A stretch of DNA of 64,000 nucleotides from Comamonas fluminis (lineage in GTDB: Bacteria > Pseudomonadota > Gammaproteobacteria > Burkholderiales > Burkholderiaceae_C). Position 1 is the first letter of the stretch, and every line of letters begins with the position of its first letter. Where the stretch lies: the NCBI RefSeq assembly GCF_019186805.1, contig NZ_CP066783.1, positions 2,555,501 to 2,619,500 on the forward strand, given 5' to 3'. Positions 32,124 to 40,629 of this stretch are shown here, in pieces. Made by a program: the position numbers and the translations under genes. A model generated the notes under the pieces. It had not been told where the DNA came from, did no database searches, and saw only the letters and a program-made list of their open reading frames with translations.

Positions 32124-33023
32124 CTACGCGGGGCAAAGCTGGGAGCGCATGGACTGCACGGCGTCGCGCAGAAAACTCCAGGTCGTGGCAATACGCGGAA
32201 TCTGACGTGATTCCACGGGCATGCTCATCCAGAAGGTGCGGGTAAAGCAGGCTTGCTCTGGCAGCACGCGGCTGAGGATGGGGTCTTTATCGGCCACAAA
32301 CGCGGGCAGCACGGCAAGACCTGCCCCGGCGCGCACGGCTTCGTACTGCGCGGTGATGCTGGTGCTGCGCAGCGCAAAGCGCTCTGGCCGGTGCAATGTG
32401 TCCAGCAGTTGCAGCTCCCGCGTGAACAGCAGATCGTCCACATAGTGCACAAAGCTGTGGTGGCGCAGGTCTTCGGTCTTGGCTACCAGCGGCTTTCGCG
32501 CCAGGTATTCGCGCTGACCGTAGAGGTAAAGACGGTAGTCGGCCAGCTTGGTCACGACGATGGAGCCGCGCTTGGGCCGCTCCAGCGAGATCACGATATC
32601 GGCCTCGCGGCTGGACAGGTGCAGCATGCGCGGCAGCGCCAGCAAATCCACGCTGAGCAAGGGGTAGCGCAGCGTCAGCCGCGCCAGCTCGCCCGCCAGC
32701 ATTTGCGTGCCAAAGCCTTCGGTAGCGCCAACTCGCACCAGGCCTGCGGGGCCTTCGCTGGCAGCGGTCTGTACCAGCGGGCTGTTTTCCAGGCTGTCCA
32801 CCGCGCTTTGCATGGTGTCGGCCACGGCCAGCAACTGGCGCCCGGCCTCGGTCAGCCGCCACTGCCCGGCGTCGCGGGCAAAGAGCACGGCGCCCAGCTG
32901 CTTTTCCAGCGCCTGAATGCGGCGCGAGACGGTGGTGTGCTCCACGCCCATGCGCCGCGCAGCCGCCGCCATGCTGCCGCTGCGAGCCAGCTCTCCGAAA
33001 AAGCGCAGATGGTCCCAGTCCAT
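32124..33023 (-). CDS. LysR-family transcriptional regulator
   Basis: A 299-residue regulator. The N-terminal winged helix-turn-helix is MDWDHLRFFGELARSGSMAAAARRMGVEHTTVSRRIQALEKQLGAVLF. A periplasmic-binding-like effector domain follows (GLVRVGATEGFGTQML, YEAVRAGAGLAVLPAF). It is 11 bp downstream of the marR gene and may be co-transcribed with it. Its target is not evident; the nearby gentisate genes are one candidate. Confidence 0.92.
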   Translation of the reverse strand: MDWDHLRFFGELARSGSMAAAARRMGVEHTTVSRRIQALEKQLGAVLFARDAGQWRLTEAGRQLLAVADTMQSAVDSLENSPLVQTAASEGPAGLVRVGATEGFGTQMLAGELARLTLRYPLLSVDLLALPRMLHLSSREADIVISLERPKRGSIVVTKLADYRLYLYGQREYLARKPLVAKTEDLRHHSFVHYVDDLLFTRELQLLDTLHRPERFALRSTSITAQYEAVRAGAGLAVLPAFVADKDPILSRVLPEQACFTRTFWMSMPVESRQIPRIATTWSFLRDAVQSMRSQLCPA

Positions 33024-33034
33024 GCGCGGTGACC

Positions 33035-33598
33035 TCAGTCTTCGTTCAGACCGGTTTGCCGGGCTTTGCCGGTCAGGCCTTTGACGGCTTTAACCGCCTT
33101 GACGGCGGCAGAGCGTTTGCGCTCGGCGCTGCGCTGCGCCACAACGCTGGGGGCGCGGGCAAATTCGTCGTTTTCATGAATCAGCAAGGACAGCATTTCC
33201 ATGAACTGCGCACGCTTGTCGTCGGGCAGCGGGTCCAGCATGCGGCGCTGGGCGCGCAGCACCGAGGGTTCGGCCTGCTGCAGCAGCAACTGGCCGTCTT
33301 CGGTCAGCGTCAGCAGGCGCACCCGCCGGTCAGTGGGACTGGTGTTGCGCAGCATCAGGCCACGGGCTTCGAGCCGGTCAATCACGCTGCCGATGGTGGA
33401 AGTATCAAAGCCGATGGTGCGTGCCAGCGTGCGTTGATCCACGCCAGGCTGGCGCAGCACGGCCGACAGCGCCGCGTACTGCACGGGCGTGACGGCGAAC
33501 TCCTCGGTCTCTTCCATGAACACGGCAACAGCGATCTGCTGCAGTCGGCGGATGTGATAGCCAGGATAGTTTTCTAGTTCTGCTGGTTGGTATTGCAT
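33035..33598 (-). CDS. MarR-family transcriptional regulator
   Basis: A 187-residue MarR regulator. The winged helix is VTPVQYAALSAVLRQPGVDQRTLARTIGFDTSTIGSVIDRLEARGLM, followed by wing RRVRLLTLTEDGQ. The C-terminus is a basic, Ala/Lys/Val-rich tail (SAAVKAVKAVKGL). ATG 33598 is taken as the start; the frame is open to 33655. It diverges from the 3-hydroxybenzoate/gentisate genes, and palindromes in the shared gap make it the probable local regulator, as MarR proteins often govern aromatic-acid operons. Confidence 0.88.
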   Translation of the reverse strand: MQYQPAELENYPGYHIRRLQQIAVAVFMEETEEFAVTPVQYAALSAVLRQPGVDQRTLARTIGFDTSTIGSVIDRLEARGLMLRNTSPTDRRVRLLTLTEDGQLLLQQAEPSVLRAQRRMLDPLPDDKRAQFMEMLSLLIHENDEFARAPSVVAQRSAERKRSAAVKAVKAVKGLTGKARQTGLNED

Positions 33599-33914
33599 GG
33601 TGTTCTGAAAACTGCGCCCAGAGCGCAAAACGTGCCTGCACGGGTGCGGCAGCACAACGGCTCATTGTCCACCAGCCACAGGCTTGCTCTGCAGAAATCC
33701 GCCATGCGGCTTTGTCTGATGCGTGCGTGCATCAGTGCGCTTTCTCCAAAACCCTTGAACAAGGGTTAACCCCATAAGTTTCTTATTCAAATAAAAACTA
33801 CACTGATCGTCAGCACACTGTTTATTGTTCAAAAACAAAACAGCCGAGACAAAACTGTGCCAGCGCCACGGCACTGACATTGCCCCACACCACAGTCACC
33901 CGAAAGAGAGTTGC
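33599..33914. promoter_or_regulatory. divergent control region between marR and the gentisate cluster
   Basis: This 316-bp gap holds an 18-bp palindrome (AACCCTTG AA CAAGGGTT, 33750-33767) and a second inverted repeat (TTGTT CAAA AACAA, 33825-33838). The right half is A/T-rich and likely holds promoters. Both palindromes are candidate operators for the divergently coded MarR protein. Confidence 0.55.
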
Positions 33915-35123
33915 ATGATGAACAGCCCCACCTCCTCGAACCTGCCCGTACTGATCGCCGGCGGCGGCATCGGCGGCGTTGCAGCGGCTTTGTCGCTGGC
34001 GCGGCTGGGTTATGCCGTCAAGGTGCTTGAGCAGGCGCCCGAGCTTGGCGAGATTGGCGCGGGTATTCAGCTCGGCCCGAATGCGTTTGCGGCGTTTGAT
34101 GCACTGGGCATTGGCGAGCTGGCACGCGCTCGCGCCGTCTATACCGATGAGATGGTCATGCACGACGCGCTGGACGAGCGCCTGGTCGGGCGCATTCCCA
34201 CCGACCAGGCCTTTCGTGAACGCTTTGGCAACCCCTATGCCGTGATTCACCGGGCCGACATTCACACCTCGCTGCTGGAAGGTGCGCAGCAGCACGGCAA
34301 TATCGAAACACTGACGGGCACGCGCATTGAACGCGTGGAGCAGGATGGCGACAGCGTCACCGTCTATGACCAGCACGGCAATGCCCACAAAGGCCAGGCG
34401 CTGATTGGGGCAGATGGCGTCAAGTCCGTCGTGCGCCAGCAGTATGTGGGCGACCCCGCCCGCGTCTCCGGCCATGTGGTTTACCGCGCCGTGGTGGAAA
34501 AAGAGGAGTTTCCTGCAGACCTGCGCTGGAATGCCGCCAGCATCTGGGTGGGCCCCAACTACCACCTGGTGCACTACCCGCTGCGAGGCGGCGAGCAATA
34601 CAACGTGGTCGTGACCTTTCACAGCCGCGAACAGGAAGAATGGGGCGTGCGCGAAGGCAGCCGCGAAGAAGTGCAGAGCTACTACCAGGACTGCTGCCCT
34701 CGCGCCCACCAGCTCATCGACATGCCCAAGAGCTGGAAACGCTGGGCCACGGCCGACCGCGAACCCATTGGCCAGTGGACTTTTGGCCGTGCCACCTTGC
34801 TGGGCGATGCCGCCCACCCCACGCTGCAATACATCGCCCAGGGCGCCTGCATGGCGCTGGAAGATGCGGTGACGCTGGGCGAAGCCCTCAAGCACACCGG
34901 CCACGACTGGCCCAAGGCGCTACAGCTTTATGAGCAGTCACGCATTGCCCGCACAGCGCGTGTGGTGCTTTCGGCGCGGGAAATGGGCCGCATCTTCCAC
35001 GCCAAGGGTGTGGAGCGACTGGTGCGCAACGACCTCTGGAAAGGCCGCTCGCCCGAGCGTTTCTACGACGCCATGGAGTGGCTGTACGGCTGGACCGTGG
35101 ACAAGGCCCTGGCCACCTCCTGA
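33915..35123 (+). CDS. 3-hydroxybenzoate 6-monooxygenase (FAD)
   Basis: A 402-residue class A flavoprotein hydroxylase expected to convert 3-hydroxybenzoate to gentisate with NADH and O2. The FAD motif is IAGGGIGGVAAALSLARLG, the DG motif region is GQALIGADGVKSVVRQ, and the second FAD motif is GRATLLGDAAHPTLQYIAQGACMALEDA. Placement directly before gentisate dioxygenase, fumarylpyruvate hydrolase and maleylpyruvate isomerase sets the likely reaction. A salicylate 5-hydroxylase role is unlikely since that enzyme is a multi-component Rieske system. ATG 33915 (or 33918) follows GAGAG; the frame is open to 33825 without similarity. Confidence 0.85.
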   Translation: MMNSPTSSNLPVLIAGGGIGGVAAALSLARLGYAVKVLEQAPELGEIGAGIQLGPNAFAAFDALGIGELARARAVYTDEMVMHDALDERLVGRIPTDQAFRERFGNPYAVIHRADIHTSLLEGAQQHGNIETLTGTRIERVEQDGDSVTVYDQHGNAHKGQALIGADGVKSVVRQQYVGDPARVSGHVVYRAVVEKEEFPADLRWNAASIWVGPNYHLVHYPLRGGEQYNVVVTFHSREQEEWGVREGSREEVQSYYQDCCPRAHQLIDMPKSWKRWATADREPIGQWTFGRATLLGDAAHPTLQYIAQGACMALEDAVTLGEALKHTGHDWPKALQLYEQSRIARTARVVLSAREMGRIFHAKGVERLVRNDLWKGRSPERFYDAMEWLYGWTVDKALATS

Positions 35124-35170
35124 CCAGACCCCGATCGCAGCACCGCGCAAAAAAAGCATTGGCAACACAC

Positions 35171-36298
35171 ATGACGATAGAACAAGCAATCCCCTCCCCC
35201 GTCAAGCTCACGGCCAGGGCGGCGCCCGGCCAGCCTGAGCCCACGCCTGCGCTGGAGCAGCTTTACCGCGGCTTCGAGCAGGAAATGCTGGTGCCGCTGT
35301 GGACGGAAATCAGCGGCCTGATGCCCGCCCATCCCAAAAGCCAGGCTGCTGCCCACCTCTGGCGCTGGGACCATCTGCTCAAGCTGGCCGATGAAGCGGG
35401 CCGCATCGTGCCCGTGGGCCGCGGCGGCGAGCGGCGTGCCATTGCGCTGGCCAACCCGGCGCTGGGCGGGCGCCCATTTGCCACGCCCACGCTGTGGGCC
35501 GCCATCCAGTACCTGATGCCCGGCGAGGATGCGCCCGAGCATCGCCACACCCAGCATGCGTTCCGCTTTGTGGTGGAGGGTGAAGGCGTGTGGACCGTGG
35601 TCAACGGCGACTCCATCCGCATGTCGCGCGGCGACTTTCTGCCCCAGGGCGGCTGGAACTGGCATGCCCACCACAATGCCGCCAGCCAGCCCATGGCCTG
35701 GATTGACGGGCTGGACATTCCGTTTGCCTACTACACCGAGTCTCAATTCTTCGAGCATGGGCGACTGAACCTTGATGCCCATGAGCGCATCACCCCCGAG
35801 TTTTCACGCTCGGAGCGGCTGTGGGCCCACCCCGGCCTGCGCCCCGTCGCCCATGTGCAGGAAAGCCCGGTCACCCCGCTGCTGGCCTATCGCTGGGTAG
35901 ATACCGACCGTGCCTTGAGCGAGCAACTGGCGCTGGAAGCCGAAGGCTATGCCGCCACGGTCAGCCCCGGCCACGCCGCCGTGCGCTACAGCAACCCCAC
36001 CAATGGCCGCGATGTGCTGCCCACCATTCGCTGCGAAATGCACCGCGTGACCTGCGGTGCCAGCACCCAGCCCAAGCGCGAGGTTGGCTCCGCCGTGTTT
36101 CAGGTCTTTGACGGTGAAGGCACGGTCACCGTGGGCGACAAGCAGTGGCACGTGCGCCGCGGCGACATGTTCGTCGTGCCGTCCTGGCAGCCTTTCACCG
36201 CACAGTGCGATGCCGACCAGCCGCAACTGGACATGTTCCGCTTTGCAGACACGCCGATCTTTGAGGCTGTTCACGCGTATAGAGCAGAAACCCCCTGA
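35171..36298 (+). CDS. gentisate 1,2-dioxygenase
   Basis: A 375-residue double-cupin Fe(II) ring-cleavage enzyme turning gentisate into maleylpyruvate. Iron ligands are in the first cupin: PEHRHTQHAFRFVVEGEG (His124, His126) and GGWNWHAHHN. The second cupin (FQVFDGEGTVTVGDKQWHVRRGDMFVVPSWQPF) is the degenerate partner. The start ATG 35171 is preferred; the frame is open upstream into the previous gene. It follows the hydroxylase by 47 bp. Its stop codon lies within the first bases of an interspersed repeat. Confidence 0.93.
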   Translation: MTIEQAIPSPVKLTARAAPGQPEPTPALEQLYRGFEQEMLVPLWTEISGLMPAHPKSQAAAHLWRWDHLLKLADEAGRIVPVGRGGERRAIALANPALGGRPFATPTLWAAIQYLMPGEDAPEHRHTQHAFRFVVEGEGVWTVVNGDSIRMSRGDFLPQGGWNWHAHHNAASQPMAWIDGLDIPFAYYTESQFFEHGRLNLDAHERITPEFSRSERLWAHPGLRPVAHVQESPVTPLLAYRWVDTDRALSEQLALEAEGYAATVSPGHAAVRYSNPTNGRDVLPTIRCEMHRVTCGASTQPKREVGSAVFQVFDGEGTVTVGDKQWHVRRGDMFVVPSWQPFTAQCDADQPQLDMFRFADTPIFEAVHAYRAETP

Positions 36299-36388
36299 GG
36301 CGCTCCGCGCCTTCCCCTGGAAGGGGGACGACAGCCTTTGCTGGGGCAGCCCCTGCTGCGGGGCGGCGGGGCCGCCCAGGCCCTTGCT
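36292..36388. repeat. ~100-bp GC-rich interspersed repeat, copy B
   Basis: CCCTGAGGCGCTCCGCGCC, TTCCCCTGGAAGGGGGACGA, then GGGGCGGCGGGGCCGCCC and CCCTTGC. It overlaps the gentisate dioxygenase stop codon and fills most of the gap before the hydrolase gene, so it lies inside a probable operon. Confidence 0.75.
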
Positions 36389-36461
36389 GGCTGTCTTGCT
36401 CGGCACACACGCCACTTTTCCCCAGCAGCACCCCATACCGATATCTATAAGGAACCACACC

Positions 36462-37169
36462 ATGACCCAAGCCAACTACCTCTGGACTCCCGCCCCCGTT
36501 CAATCTCTGCCCGTGCGCGGCAGCGAGCAGCGCCTGCCCATCAACCGTCTGTTCTTTGTGGGCCGCAACTATCACGCCCACGCCGTGGAAATGGGCCGTC
36601 CCGTGGACAAGAGTGTGGAGCGCCCCTTCTATTTCACCAAGGCCCCCCAGACGCTGACGGAATCCGGCGCCACCGTGGCCTACCCACCCGAAACCAAGAA
36701 CTACCACTTCGAGATGGAGCTGGTTGTGGCCATTGGCAAGGCCGGCTTCCGCATCCCTGCCGAGCAGGCCCATGAATACATCTACGGCTACGCCTGCGGC
36801 CTGGACATGACCCGCCGTGACCTGCAACTGGTCGCCCGCGACAAGGGCCGCCCCTGGGATCTGGGCAAGGACGTGGAGCAATCCTCCGTCGCCACCGAAG
36901 TCGTACCCATGCCCGGCAAGGTGATCGAGTCTGGCGAGATCGCGCTGTCCGTCAACGGCGAAGTCAAGCAGCAATCCAATGTGGACAAGCTGATCTGGAA
37001 CATCCGCGAAATCATTGCCGACCTGTCCCTGTTCTACCACCTGCAGCCCGGCGACCTGATCTATACCGGCACCCCCGAAGGCGTGGGCGCCGTGCTGCCT
37101 GGTGACCAGATCACCGGCCGCGTGGAAGGTGTGGGCGAGATCAGCCTGACCGTGGGCCAGCCCGAGTAA
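36462..37169 (+). CDS. fumarylpyruvate hydrolase (FAH family)
   Basis: A 235-residue metal-dependent hydrolase splitting fumarylpyruvate into fumarate and pyruvate, the last step of the glutathione-dependent gentisate route. FAH-fold motifs: FFVGRNYHAHAVEMG, the metal site region NYHFEMELVVAIGKAG, YGYACGLDMTRRDLQ and LIYTGTPEGVGAVLPGD. The start ATG 36462 has AAGGAA upstream; the frame is open to 36057 inside the dioxygenase gene. The isomerase gene follows after 18 bp. Confidence 0.93.
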   Translation: MTQANYLWTPAPVQSLPVRGSEQRLPINRLFFVGRNYHAHAVEMGRPVDKSVERPFYFTKAPQTLTESGATVAYPPETKNYHFEMELVVAIGKAGFRIPAEQAHEYIYGYACGLDMTRRDLQLVARDKGRPWDLGKDVEQSSVATEVVPMPGKVIESGEIALSVNGEVKQQSNVDKLIWNIREIIADLSLFYHLQPGDLIYTGTPEGVGAVLPGDQITGRVEGVGEISLTVGQPE

Positions 37170-37187
37170 ACACAGAAAGACGCAGTC

Positions 37188-37835
37188 ATGAAGCTCTACA
37201 GCTTTTTCCGCAGCGGCACCTCCCACCGCCTGCGCATTGCGCTCAACCTCAAGGGCCTGAGCCCCGACTACATCCCCGTCGATCTGCGTGTGGATGAACA
37301 GGCCGAGGCCGCGTTCAAAAGCGTGAACCCGCAAGGCTTGGTACCCGCCCTGACGCTGGACAGCGGCGAGACACTGATCCAGTCACCCGCCATCATCGAA
37401 TGGCTGGAAGAGCGCTACCCCAGCCCCGCCCTGCTACCCGCAGAGTCCGAGGCCCGCGCCCATGTGCGCGCCCTGGCGGCCATTGTGGGCTGCGACGTGC
37501 ACCCCATCAACAACCGCCGCATTCTGCAGGCCCTGCGCCAGCAGTTCGGCGCCGATGAGAACGCTGTCAACGCCTGGTGCGCCACCTGGATCACCGCTGG
37601 CTTTGACGCCATCGAGGCACTGCTGGCCCAGGACAAGACACGCGGCGCCTTCTGCTTTGGCAACACACCAGGCCTGGCTGACGTCTACCTGATTCCCCAG
37701 GTAGAGAGCGCGCGCCGCTTTGGCGTGGACCTTGCCCGCTGGCCGCTGATCAGCGCCGTCGATGCGGCCTGCGCCGCGCTGCCAGCCTTTGCCCAGGCTG
37801 CGCCGCTGGCCCAGCCTGATGCACCGCAGAAGTAA
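37188..37835 (+). CDS. maleylpyruvate isomerase (zeta-class GST)
   Basis: A 215-residue glutathione S-transferase-fold enzyme converting maleylpyruvate to fumarylpyruvate with glutathione. The N-terminal FFRSGTSHRLRIALNLKGL has Ser where zeta-class enzymes bind glutathione; NPQGLVPALTLDSGETLIQSPAIIEWLEERYP and the C-terminal GNTPGLADVYLIPQ are typical of MaiA/NagL. ATG 37188 starts 18 bp after the hydrolase gene. A strong terminator follows. Confidence 0.93.
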   Translation: MKLYSFFRSGTSHRLRIALNLKGLSPDYIPVDLRVDEQAEAAFKSVNPQGLVPALTLDSGETLIQSPAIIEWLEERYPSPALLPAESEARAHVRALAAIVGCDVHPINNRRILQALRQQFGADENAVNAWCATWITAGFDAIEALLAQDKTRGAFCFGNTPGLADVYLIPQVESARRFGVDLARWPLISAVDAACAALPAFAQAAPLAQPDAPQK

Positions 37836-37861
37836 GCTAAAAAATCGACAAAAACTTGCGC

Positions 37862-37897
37862 AGGACTTGAGCCTAAACAGGCTCAAGTCCTTTATCT
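37862..37897 (+). terminator. strong hairpin after the gentisate genes
   Basis: AGGACTTGAGCCT (37862-37874), loop AAAC, AGGCTCAAGTCCT (37879-37891): a perfect 13-bp stem followed by TTATCT. It probably ends the catabolic operon before the Bug gene. Confidence 0.8.
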
Positions 37898-38029
37898 ACA
37901 AGCGCTAACCGCTCATTTAAAAGAAGCGGAAGCCAGGGTAAGGACCCAAAGGCAGACATGCCGGCCCGCAGACCTCTGCGTTCGCTGGCATGCCTGCCGT
38001 CCCAACGATTTTCAACGAGGAGACAAACT

Positions 38030-39073
38030 GTGAAAAACCAGCAAAACACGCACCCAGCCCATATTCAACCAGCGCCAGCAGCTATCAAAACTGCAAGGCG
38101 CAAGCTCATGGCTGCAGGCGTGCTGCTGGCCCTGGGCGGCACCGCCATGGCCCAAAGCAGCACGGCAGCCAGCTACCCCACGCGGCCCGTTACCGTGGTC
38201 ACGGCCTTTGCCGTGGGCAGCGGCCCCGACGCCGTGCTGCGCATCGTGGGCGAAAAACTGGCCACACGCTGGAAGCAGAGCGTGACCGTGGACAACCGCC
38301 CCGGCGGCGGCGGCTTTGTCGCCATCGAATACGCACGCCGCGCCAAGCCCGACGGCTATACCCTGCTGCAGCTGGACAGCGAACATGTCTCGGCCCTGCC
38401 CTATCTCTACAAGAACAAAAACTTCAACACGCTGGACCACTTCGACCCCGTGGCCCCGCTGTTTCTGACACCGTTCTTTGTGGCCGTGCCCACCGGCTCG
38501 CCGTGGAAGAACATGGCTGACCTCATCAAGTCTGCCAAGGCCGAACCCGGCAAGGTCAGCTACGGTTCATGGGGCGTGGGCAGCCCCGGCCATCTGGGCG
38601 GTGAGTGGCTGGACTACCTGACCGGCAGCAAGATGACCCACGTGCCCTACCGCGAGGTCAGCCAGCTCTTTACCTCGGTGGCCAACGGCGACCCCGCATG
38701 GAGCTTTGGCAGCCTGCCCTCCAGCCAGGGCATCTACAAAAGCGGCAAGATCCGCTACATCGCCGTGGCCGCGCCCAAACGCATTCCGCAGATGCCCGAT
38801 GTGCCCACCGTGGCCGAAGCCGGTGGCCCCGCCGAGCTGGATGTGAACTCCTTTGTCTCCCTGCTCTCGCCCAAGGGGCTGGATGCCGCCACCCGCGACA
38901 AGATCCGAAGCGATGTCGTGGCCGTGCTGCAGGACCCGCAGGTCAAGGAAAAGTTCTCCACCTTCGCCTTCCAGCCCATCACCTGGACCGTGCCCGAGAT
39001 GCAGCAGTTTGCCAAAAAGAAGTCCGAGCAGTACAAGCTCTTGATTGAAAAAGCGCATATCAGCCTGGACTGA
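38030..39073 (+). CDS. Bug-family (TctC) periplasmic solute-binding protein
   Basis: A 347-residue periplasmic receptor of the tripartite tricarboxylate transporter family, abundant in Burkholderiales and often paired with aromatic-acid genes. The conserved core starts YPTRPVTVVTAFAVGSGPDAVLRIVGEKL and includes NRPGGGGFVAIEYARRAKPDGYT, YGSWGVGSPGHLGGEWL and DVPTVAEAG. The GTG at 38030 is taken as the start because AGGAG lies seven bases before it. The signal peptide then has an unusually long N-region (about 25 residues before the hydrophobic core), part of which is encoded by a repeat copy (38071-38092). No TctA/TctB membrane genes are adjacent. Confidence 0.88.
   Translation: MKNQQNTHPAHIQPAPAAIKTARRKLMAAGVLLALGGTAMAQSSTAASYPTRPVTVVTAFAVGSGPDAVLRIVGEKLATRWKQSVTVDNRPGGGGFVAIEYARRAKPDGYTLLQLDSEHVSALPYLYKNKNFNTLDHFDPVAPLFLTPFFVAVPTGSPWKNMADLIKSAKAEPGKVSYGSWGVGSPGHLGGEWLDYLTGSKMTHVPYREVSQLFTSVANGDPAWSFGSLPSSQGIYKSGKIRYIAVAAPKRIPQMPDVPTVAEAGGPAELDVNSFVSLLSPKGLDAATRDKIRSDVVAVLQDPQVKEKFSTFAFQPITWTVPEMQQFAKKKSEQYKLLIEKAHISLD
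38071..38092. repeat. dispersed repeat arm inside a coding sequence
   Basis: AGCGCCAGCAGCTATCAAAA, an arm of the palindromic repeat family, is read in frame as PAPAAIK within the N-region of the Bug protein signal peptide. Confidence 0.5.
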
Positions 39074-39100
39074 CAAGCGCTGATAGCTATTGATTTCATA
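39073..39100. repeat. dispersed palindromic repeat, short copy
   Basis: AAGCGCTGATAGCTATTGATTTC directly after the Bug gene stop codon and before its terminator. Confidence 0.5.
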
Positions 39101-39118
39101 GTGAAATCAGGCCCTGCC

Positions 39119-39142
39119 AGCCCTGCTGCGCAGGGCTTTTTA
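39119..39142 (+). terminator. intrinsic terminator after the Bug gene
   Basis: AGCCCTGC (39119-39126), loop TGC, GCAGGGCT (39130-39137), then TTTTAT. Confidence 0.88.
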
Positions 39143-39375
39143 TATTCCACCGGGCACAGCATCCATTGCGCGGGGTTCCCGCAGCTTCACCAGCCGCAGC
39201 GCAGTGGCACGCGCACCTTGCGTTACATTTTCGCCAGATGTTTCAGAAAGCCCTGAATTTTTGAAGCCTCTGCGCGGCCTAGCCATGTTTCTGATCCGGC
39301 AAAGGCTTTCGCCACATAGCCGCTGCATCAGCCCCGTCACGTCATGAGTTCATGCGCTGCGGGTTTCTCTTTTTC
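39143..39375. other. non-coding stretch before the unknown exported protein gene
   Basis: With the repeat and terminator at its left end, the gap between genes is 302 bp. A 66-codon minus-strand frame is present, but it lacks a good start or any known feature, and I see no gene here. Confidence 0.55.
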
Positions 39376-40071
39376 ATGACAAGCATGCATTTCTCCCTCA
39401 AGCGGGTCGCAGCCCTCGCCATTTTTTCCACTGCAGCACTCTCTCAGGCTGTAGAGCCAGAGCCATCTTCCGCCGTCACTGCCGCCGTCACTGCCGCCGA
39501 CCTCTATCTGCGCACTCTGGTCAACCACGAGGAAAAAGCCGTTGCCGACCTCAACAGCTATCTGCGCCCGGACCGCCTGCGCTCGGGCCGCAGCGCCGAC
39601 TATGCTGATTTCGCGGCGCTGAAAAAAGCCGATCAGGAATTCCCCGCCGAAGTCACTGCGATGGCCCTGCCGCTGTTCCCCGAAGCCCAGCGCAGCAGTC
39701 TGAAAGAACCCATCGAAAAGCTGATGCTGGCCGTGCAACAGGCCCGTCAGAAGTCCGAATGCAAGGCGCTGACTGCCAGCGAAGCCGAGACTGGCGCGCA
39801 TGGCGTGCTCAACACCCAGGTGCAGTTCCAGTGCTTGCTGGTCAAGACGCCTGAAACCTGGGCCCATAGCATTCAGCGCATGGCCCGCGCCAAGCAGGGC
39901 GCGGCCAAGACGGTGGCCGAGCTGGAATCGCTGCAGCAAGCCTATGCAGGCCCGGCCAGCTACCAATACGAAGGCGTGTTTCCGCTGAGCACCGTGCCCC
40001 AGGACAAGGATCTGGCCTGGCGCAATGACTTTGCGCGCGAAGTGGTGGACGCAATGTTCCGCCAGTTTTAA
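39376..40071 (+). CDS. exported protein of unknown function
   Basis: About 231 residues. A signal peptide (LKRVAALAIFSTAALSQA) is followed by a mature helical domain with two cysteines (SECKALTAS and FQCLLVK) that may form a disulfide. A short coding repeat gives AVTAAVTAAD after the signal. The C-terminal TYR/PHE-rich end includes YQYEGVFPLSTVP. I do not recognise the family. Start choice is uncertain: ATGs at 39352, 39376 and 39385 are all in frame, and 39376 or 39385 give a normal signal peptide. It converges on the P-loop gene, separated by 9 bp. Confidence 0.65.
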   Translation: MTSMHFSLKRVAALAIFSTAALSQAVEPEPSSAVTAAVTAADLYLRTLVNHEEKAVADLNSYLRPDRLRSGRSADYADFAALKKADQEFPAEVTAMALPLFPEAQRSSLKEPIEKLMLAVQQARQKSECKALTASEAETGAHGVLNTQVQFQCLLVKTPETWAHSIQRMARAKQGAAKTVAELESLQQAYAGPASYQYEGVFPLSTVPQDKDLAWRNDFAREVVDAMFRQF

Positions 40072-40080
40072 GCGGCCCAA

Positions 40081-40629
40081 TCACCTCTGCCGCAGCGACG
40101 CCAGCCACTGCTCAGCCTGCTGCGGCGTGTGAAACTCCAGCCACTGCGCCTGCGCAAACTGACCGCTGGCGCGCAGTTCGCGGTATCGGCGCTGGTTCTT
40201 GGTAAAGGTCTTCCAGGACCACAGCAGGATGGAGTCCTTGGAAAAGAATGCGCTGCGCCAGCTCTCGCGGTTGCCATGAAACAGTGGCGTGCGCAGCGCC
40301 ACGCTGCGAATGGTGCGCCATAGCACGCGTGAAAACACCGTCCCGCGTCCATAGTTGAGCCACACAATATGCGTGGCGCGTGGCCATAGCTGATCGCGCA
40401 CCACGCTGTAGTTCCCATCCATGACCCAGCGCTGGCCCGCTGCCGCCTGCGCCGTGGCACGAACAAACTGCTCGGTAGGCGCAGGCGTCCAGCCTGGCCC
40501 CCAGTGCAGCTGATCCAGCTCGGTATGCTGCAAATTCATGGCTGCGACCAGAGCGTTCGCAAACGTGGTTTTGCCAGCGCCGCTGGTGCCCACCACCACC
40601 ACGCGCATCTCTGCCAGCTCAGGCTTCAT
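40081..40629 (-). CDS. P-loop NTPase, adenylate-kinase/topology-modulator-like
   Basis: A 182-residue nucleotide-binding protein. Walker A is GTSGAGKTT near residue 14, preceded by MRVVVV. A lid-like region is WVMDGNYSVVRDQLWPRATHIVWLNYGR and the C-terminus is Trp/Gln-rich. It resembles small AAA/adenylate-kinase-like proteins of unknown substrate. ATG 40629 overlaps the end of the hxlR gene by 11 bp, suggesting translational coupling; ATG 40608 is the alternative start. Confidence 0.75.
   Translation of the reverse strand: MKPELAEMRVVVVGTSGAGKTTFANALVAAMNLQHTELDQLHWGPGWTPAPTEQFVRATAQAAAGQRWVMDGNYSVVRDQLWPRATHIVWLNYGRGTVFSRVLWRTIRSVALRTPLFHGNRESWRSAFFSKDSILLWSWKTFTKNQRRYRELRASGQFAQAQWLEFHTPQQAEQWLASLRQR

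Noticed and set aside
39140..39340. 66-codon minus-strand frame
   Set aside because: No ribosome-binding site, no recognisable features, overlaps a terminator; more likely chance.
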